In this document: positions 14,562-17,931 of the stretch, one piece after another
Position numbering within the stretch: position 1 is the stretch's first letter
How the letters are laid out: each line of letters opens with the position of its first letter
NCBI GenBank assembly: GCA_014523485.1
Contig: JAATVK010000136.1
Location: 1 to 17,931, forward strand
Direction of reading: 5' to 3'
Origin: Nitrososphaerales archaeon TH5894
Lineage (GTDB): Archaea > Thermoproteota > Nitrososphaeria > Nitrososphaerales > Nitrososphaeraceae
Length of the DNA stretch: 17,931 nucleotides
Translations under genes and position numbers: made by a program
Notes under the pieces: model-generated
Seen by the model: only the letters and a program-made list of their open reading frames with translations
Database searches by the model: none
What the model was told of the DNA's origin: nothing

Positions 14562-14621
14562 AATAGCCATAGTCTGTAATGGACCAATACAAGTCAGTTA
14601 TGGTAAATGACTATGACTATT
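14562..14621. repeat. 13-base inverted repeat (one mismatch)
   Basis: AATAGCCATAGTC (14562-14574) pairs with GACTATGACTATT (14609-14621) with a single mismatch and a 34-base loop. Its core (AGCCATAG) echoes the hairpin at 14424. Nearby, AGACAATTTTGTCT (14533-14546) and GTCTTAAGAC (14543-14552) are further small dyads, so 14424-14621 is unusually dense in structure. Confidence 0.6.
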
Positions 14622-14726
14622 TTGTTAAGAGTGTAATATTTTAGAGATTGACGAATATTTAAAATATGGTAAACAAGGTTAATCGATATTTTTATTTATT
14701 CTTTCTTTATATAGATTATTACGAAA

Positions 14727-14754
14727 TAGTCAAGAAATCATAGTCAAGAAATCA
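14727..14754. repeat. Perfect 14-base tandem duplication
   Basis: TAGTCAAGAAATCA occurs twice in direct succession. Nothing else is seen between 14622 and the micro-gene at 14784. Confidence 0.8.
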
Positions 14755-14783
14755 AATGAACTTATAAATCCTCATATCTATTC

Positions 14784-14963
14784 TTATCTTAATATTCTTT
14801 CAACATAAACTTTCTTTTTTTTACACCTAGGGCATTGACTAATTTTAATTACATCGTTTAAAACAGTTGCGAACCACCAACATGATTCACATAATACAAA
14901 TTTGCAATTATTTTTATCATAATATTCTTTATTCATTGCAGTAATAATTTTATATTTAAACAT
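14784..14963 (-). CDS. Micro zinc-ribbon protein (59 aa)
   Basis: A 59-residue basic protein with Cys25-x2-Cys28 (LCESCWWFATVL) and Cys44-x2-Cys47 (QCPRCKKKK), which make one zinc ribbon. Trp-Trp follows the first knuckle and a Lys cluster the second. The N-terminus has an additional Cys20. The ATG at 14961-14963 gives the full length; an in-frame ATG at codon 10 is possible. The strongly basic tail after the second knuckle hints at nucleic-acid binding. It was found by reading the minus strand for paired CxxC knuckles. Confidence 0.66.
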   Translation of the reverse strand: MFKYKIITAMNKEYYDKNNCKFVLCESCWWFATVLNDVIKISQCPRCKKKKVYVERILR

Positions 14964-14994
14964 GTAACTTTAACATCAATTTTTAATATAAGCT

Positions 14995-15159
14995 TTAGTT
15001 AACATGGTTATATCTTCTAATATTATAAAGACATTGAAATGATAGTTGTTGTTTAAAATTAGTAGCGTCCTCTCCCCAATCTATTAAAAATTGTCCAACC
15101 TTATCAGGTTCTACATTGAATTTATTTATAAGAATTACTGAACCAATTACTCCGGGCTC
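14995..15159 (-). pseudogene. N-terminal fragment of an ABM-type (antibiotic biosynthesis monooxygenase) protein
   Basis: The minus strand encodes EPGVIGSVILINKFNV, then EPDKVGQFLIDWGEDATNFKQQ, the first strand and helix of the ABM ferredoxin-like domain as seen in small monooxygenases (V-x-LINKF-x-V-x-PE...FL-x-W). After about 45 residues, similarity stops and a TAA follows at 14995-14997. Directly upstream is a TAG (15160-15162), and there is no start codon in frame. Family members are about 100 residues or longer, so this is a broken remnant with both ends lost. Confidence 0.66.
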
Positions 15160-15458
15160 CTAGGTTTGAATAACAAATTTGTTATTAGCCTAATTTACTT
15201 CTATTATATAATTTTATTTTTAATAATAAAATGGAAACAATAGTGAATAAAAATTTTTTACAAGTTCTTTTAATTTGTAACATATGTAACTGAAGTATAT
15301 GAAGATGAACGATCTTTCATCTTTTGAAATAGATTTTACCTTGTACAATATAAAATTGGGTATCAGTTATTCACTATACTTATAGCTTTTTGTATGATTT
15401 CATTGAAATATTTAATTTTTTATGGAGTAAAATACGTTATCATTTTTTAAATTCTCTT
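15160..15458. other. Intergenic region before the large ATPase's 3' end
   Basis: No gene was accepted. A 20-residue plus-strand ORF (15231-15293) ends in a CNICN knuckle but is too short. An imperfect 22-base palindrome is annotated separately. Confidence 0.4.
15302..15323. promoter_or_regulatory. 22-base near-perfect palindrome
   Basis: AAGATGAACGA is mirrored by TCTTTCATCTT with a single mismatched pair and no spacer. It lies 136 bases beyond the ATPase stop. It may be an operator-like dyad or a terminator stem; no T-run decides it. Confidence 0.45.
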
Positions 15459-17921
15459 CTAATTAAGTGGTATTGTTGGATGTGGTACCCACGTTAAAGA
15501 TAATAATTTGACGGAAATATCTTTTTTATCGAGCTTAAGGGTTATTGTTTCTAAATCAGTTAAATTCCTTCTTATTTTATTCTCAATTTCTACAACTTCT
15601 GCTTTAAATTCAGTTTCTAGGTCTAAAAATTGTCGTTGATATGATTGCAAGGTTTGTAAAGCTTTATTCACATCATTTTTTTCTTTTGCTGTTCTTGTTA
15701 CTCCTCTCATAACATCAGACGCTCTTCGTGCAGAATATCTAGCGATCTTTCTACCCATGAATGCTCCGATTAATGTACTTCCTAAGGAAAAAGCAGTTTG
15801 GATTTTTTGTTGTTGTGCCTGTTCTTGTTGTAATCTTAAAATGTTTTCAGTTCTTTGAATTTTCTCTTGAAGTGACCTCATTTTAGACGCATATTTTTGG
15901 CGTAATTTTTGAGTCATGTTATCTCTATCCTCTCGAATTAATATATCAATTCTAATTTTAAAATCACGTTCTGATTCTTCAACCTTTGAAATTTCTTTTA
16001 AATTCTTTACTTTAAATAAATTTAGTTTTTGATTTCTATATAGCCAATCAATAAAATCTTTCTTCCATGACTCGTAATTTGCAGGTTTCGATGCTTCGGG
16101 TGGTAAATCCATAAAATTTGCATTCTCAGGATTTTTCTGTAGGTTTTTTATATCAATTTCTATTTGCTGAGAATTCGCCCAATCAACAGGAATTGATCCG
16201 TCAGATATTGGCGTAATAAAAGTTAGATCCTTTATTAAATCTACAGCTAATTTTGAATCAGTAAAATTTAAGGAAACTGCTCCAAGTATCACAGGTTTAT
16301 AAAAAAATTCGTTGGTTTTTTTCGTTCCTAGGAAAGATAAAGGAATAAAATACTGAGTTATTTCAGGAGATAGTATAGGTTGTTCTTTTATTTCGTTTTT
16401 GCTTTTACTGTTAATAATGGTATGGTCATTATTAGGATCATTATTAGAAACAATAGGTTCGTCTAAATCTTCTGATTTGGTTTTAGTTTCAATAAAGTCT
16501 TTTGATTTTTTCATAGGAGCCATTAATTGTTTTATTTGATCTTTTACAAGTGGTCCTCGTAAATATGAAAGTGCCCATCTGGTTTGCAACATTTCTAAAC
16601 CATCTTCATGAGTATTATTCATTAAAAAGATCCTGTTATCTAAACCTGAAATTAATTGTTCTATATTTTTTCTATTAACTGTCTTATTACCATTTTGAGA
16701 TACTCCAACAAGTCCATCTAATACTCTATCTCTATCTTGTTCAGTTTGCAATCTTCCAATAAACCAGGTCCCTGTGTTTGATAACCCTTTGTAATCCAAA
16801 TCAACTGGATTTTGTGTAGCTAATACAATGCCTAGGCCGAATGCCCTAGCCTGTTTTAATAAAGTCATCAATGGCTGTTTAGACGGCGGGTTGGCTATTG
16901 GTGGCAGATATCCATACATCTCATCGAAATATAAAATGGATCTTAGACTCATTGTACCTGATTGAGCTCTAACCCAAGATAGAATCTGATTTAACAGAAG
17001 TGTGACAAAAAACATACGTTCATTGTCATTCAAATGAGATATAGAAAAAATAGAAACATTTGGTTTTCCACTTTTATCGTACAATATGTTTCCTATATCA
17101 AGGTCTACTCCATTCATCCATGAAGAAAAAGTGGGTGACGCTAATAGATTATTTAATGACATTACTAAGCCGAATCTATCTTTTGATGGAAAAAATGATT
17201 CTATGTCCAATACTCCTACTTTAGTCATTGGAGGCTCTAGTATTGCCTTTATTAATCCAGCAAGGTCAAAATCCTTTCCAGCACTCCATACATTATTTAA
17301 AATTGTTGAAATAAGAATATGCTCACGACTCTGAGGATTGGCTTTTATACCCGCTAACGTTAGCAAACTAATTACTGTATTATCTATTCTTTCTATGAAT
17401 AATTCAGAATCTTCTACTACTTCCTTTGAAGGAGAGGAAAATGATTTCAAGATAGAAAGTGGGATTCCGCTATTGCTTCCAGGAGTGTATATGATAAAAT
17501 TTGCTGAATTGCGTAGTCTCCCTATTCGTTCTTCCAGTTGATTCCAATCCGATATTCCTTTCTTCCATGTTTCTGCTTGATTTTTCGCATACTCTTCTAA
17601 TGAAAGTCCTTTTTTTAGAGCATCTTGCTCATTTATCCATGGTAAAAAATTTTCTGCATTTAATTGTGGAAAGGTAAGCAAAAGATTGGAAATATCTCCC
17701 TTTGGATCGACTATTAGTAATGGTATCCCATCAATAATTGCTTCTTCAAGTAGGACCATACACAAACCTGTTTTGCCACTTCCAGTCATACCAACACAAA
17801 CTGCATGAGTAAGCAAATCCTTTGATTCATAAAGAACTAGTTGGTCTTCAATGCTTTTTGATTCCATATTATATTTCTTACCTAAATAAAAAATACCTAG
17901 TTTTTCATAATCTTCAATCAT
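15459..17921 (-). CDS. HerA/FtsK-superfamily ATPase with C-terminal coiled coil
   Basis: An 820-residue P-loop ATPase. Walker A is GMTGSGKT (44-51), followed by LLIVDPKGD (68-76) as in HerA-like helicase/translocase domains. Walker B is ILYFDE (329-334). LATQNP (367-372) and an arginine-rich GRLQTEQDRDR (389-399) complete the core. A charged low-complexity linker follows (about 475-515, KSKD/EDLDEP-rich). The C-terminal third contains coiled coil (about 650-705 and 745-805) interrupted by a Gly-rich hydrophobic piece, SLGSTLIGAFMGRK. Bacteria and archaea have homologues of about this size annotated only as ATP-binding proteins. The role is unknown, possibly DNA or protein translocation in a hexameric ring. 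The ATG is 11 bases from the window edge, so an upstream start or operon partner cannot be excluded. No HerA partner NurA is visible downstream. Confidence 0.88.
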   Translation of the reverse strand: MIEDYEKLGIFYLGKKYNMESKSIEDQLVLYESKDLLTHAVCVGMTGSGKTGLCMVLLEEAIIDGIPLLIVDPKGDISNLLLTFPQLNAENFLPWINEQDALKKGLSLEEYAKNQAETWKKGISDWNQLEERIGRLRNSANFIIYTPGSNSGIPLSILKSFSSPSKEVVEDSELFIERIDNTVISLLTLAGIKANPQSREHILISTILNNVWSAGKDFDLAGLIKAILEPPMTKVGVLDIESFFPSKDRFGLVMSLNNLLASPTFSSWMNGVDLDIGNILYDKSGKPNVSIFSISHLNDNERMFFVTLLLNQILSWVRAQSGTMSLRSILYFDEMYGYLPPIANPPSKQPLMTLLKQARAFGLGIVLATQNPVDLDYKGLSNTGTWFIGRLQTEQDRDRVLDGLVGVSQNGNKTVNRKNIEQLISGLDNRIFLMNNTHEDGLEMLQTRWALSYLRGPLVKDQIKQLMAPMKKSKDFIETKTKSEDLDEPIVSNNDPNNDHTIINSKSKNEIKEQPILSPEITQYFIPLSFLGTKKTNEFFYKPVILGAVSLNFTDSKLAVDLIKDLTFITPISDGSIPVDWANSQQIEIDIKNLQKNPENANFMDLPPEASKPANYESWKKDFIDWLYRNQKLNLFKVKNLKEISKVEESERDFKIRIDILIREDRDNMTQKLRQKYASKMRSLQEKIQRTENILRLQQEQAQQQKIQTAFSLGSTLIGAFMGRKIARYSARRASDVMRGVTRTAKEKNDVNKALQTLQSYQRQFLDLETEFKAEVVEIENKIRRNLTDLETITLKLDKKDISVKLLSLTWVPHPTIPLN

Positions 17922-17931
17922 TACCTTATTA

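Noticed and set aside
14358..14570. 70-codon minus-strand ORF
   Set aside because: It runs through a strong hairpin and other inverted repeats. The product has no domain-like order, so structure explains this stretch better.
15231..15293. 20-codon plus-strand ORF ending in a CxxC knuckle
   Set aside because: It is too short, with a single knuckle and no partner cysteines.

Overview
The window looks like a piece of an ammonia-oxidising archaeon (Thaumarchaeota/Nitrososphaeria, Nitrososphaera/Nitrosocosmicus-like). This is inferred from several things. The DNA is very AT-rich. TATA-type boxes lie 23-30 bases before starts, giving leaderless or nearly leaderless genes. TTG and GTG starts are common. 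There are two F420-dependent enzyme families, many very small zinc-finger or zinc-ribbon proteins, and a two-cysteine-pair zinc-ribbon protein (10556-10759) of a type I associate with this phylum. Cupredoxin and secreted beta-propeller-type fragments also resemble its surface proteins. No rRNA, tRNA, transposase or replication gene was seen.

Layout. 1-1020: three tiny genes (a C2H2 finger, a small acidic protein, a zinc ribbon) and a decayed cupredoxin. 1245-2802: two plus-strand F420-type genes, a split-barrel PPOX-class protein and an LLM-class oxidoreductase. 2891-3742: a convergent aldo/keto reductase. 4089-4379: a small membrane/zinc-ribbon protein with duplicated membrane helices. 4513-4808: a short, partly decayed CRISPR array with no cas genes in view. 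5076-5219 and 7784-7927: two nearly identical 144-base hairpin-rich direct repeats that bracket a histone-deacetylase-like gene, a micro zinc-ribbon gene and a frameshifted membrane gene. Directly after the second copy lies a broken beta-propeller-type fragment. 9112-10173: a membrane-anchored or exported epoxide-hydrolase-like protein. 10556-12691: a zinc-ribbon gene, a secreted/anchored protein ORF with no ATG/GTG/TTG start, and a CYTH-domain protein. 12772-14269: a universal stress protein and a class III nucleotidyl-cyclase-like protein. 14784-15159: another micro zinc ribbon and a fragment of an ABM-type monooxygenase. 15459-17921: a large HerA/FtsK-like ATPase.

Most genes stand alone with their own promoters, and strand changes are frequent, so no convincing multi-gene operon is present. 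The region reads as accessory, slowly decaying chromosome: at least four broken or start-less genes, a degenerate CRISPR array and a repeated structured element within 18 kb. The least explained signals are the 144-base repeat pair, the orphan CRISPR array with a duplicated spacer, the intact-looking ORF at 11031-11639 without a normal start, and the hairpin-dense intergenic block at 14424-14621.
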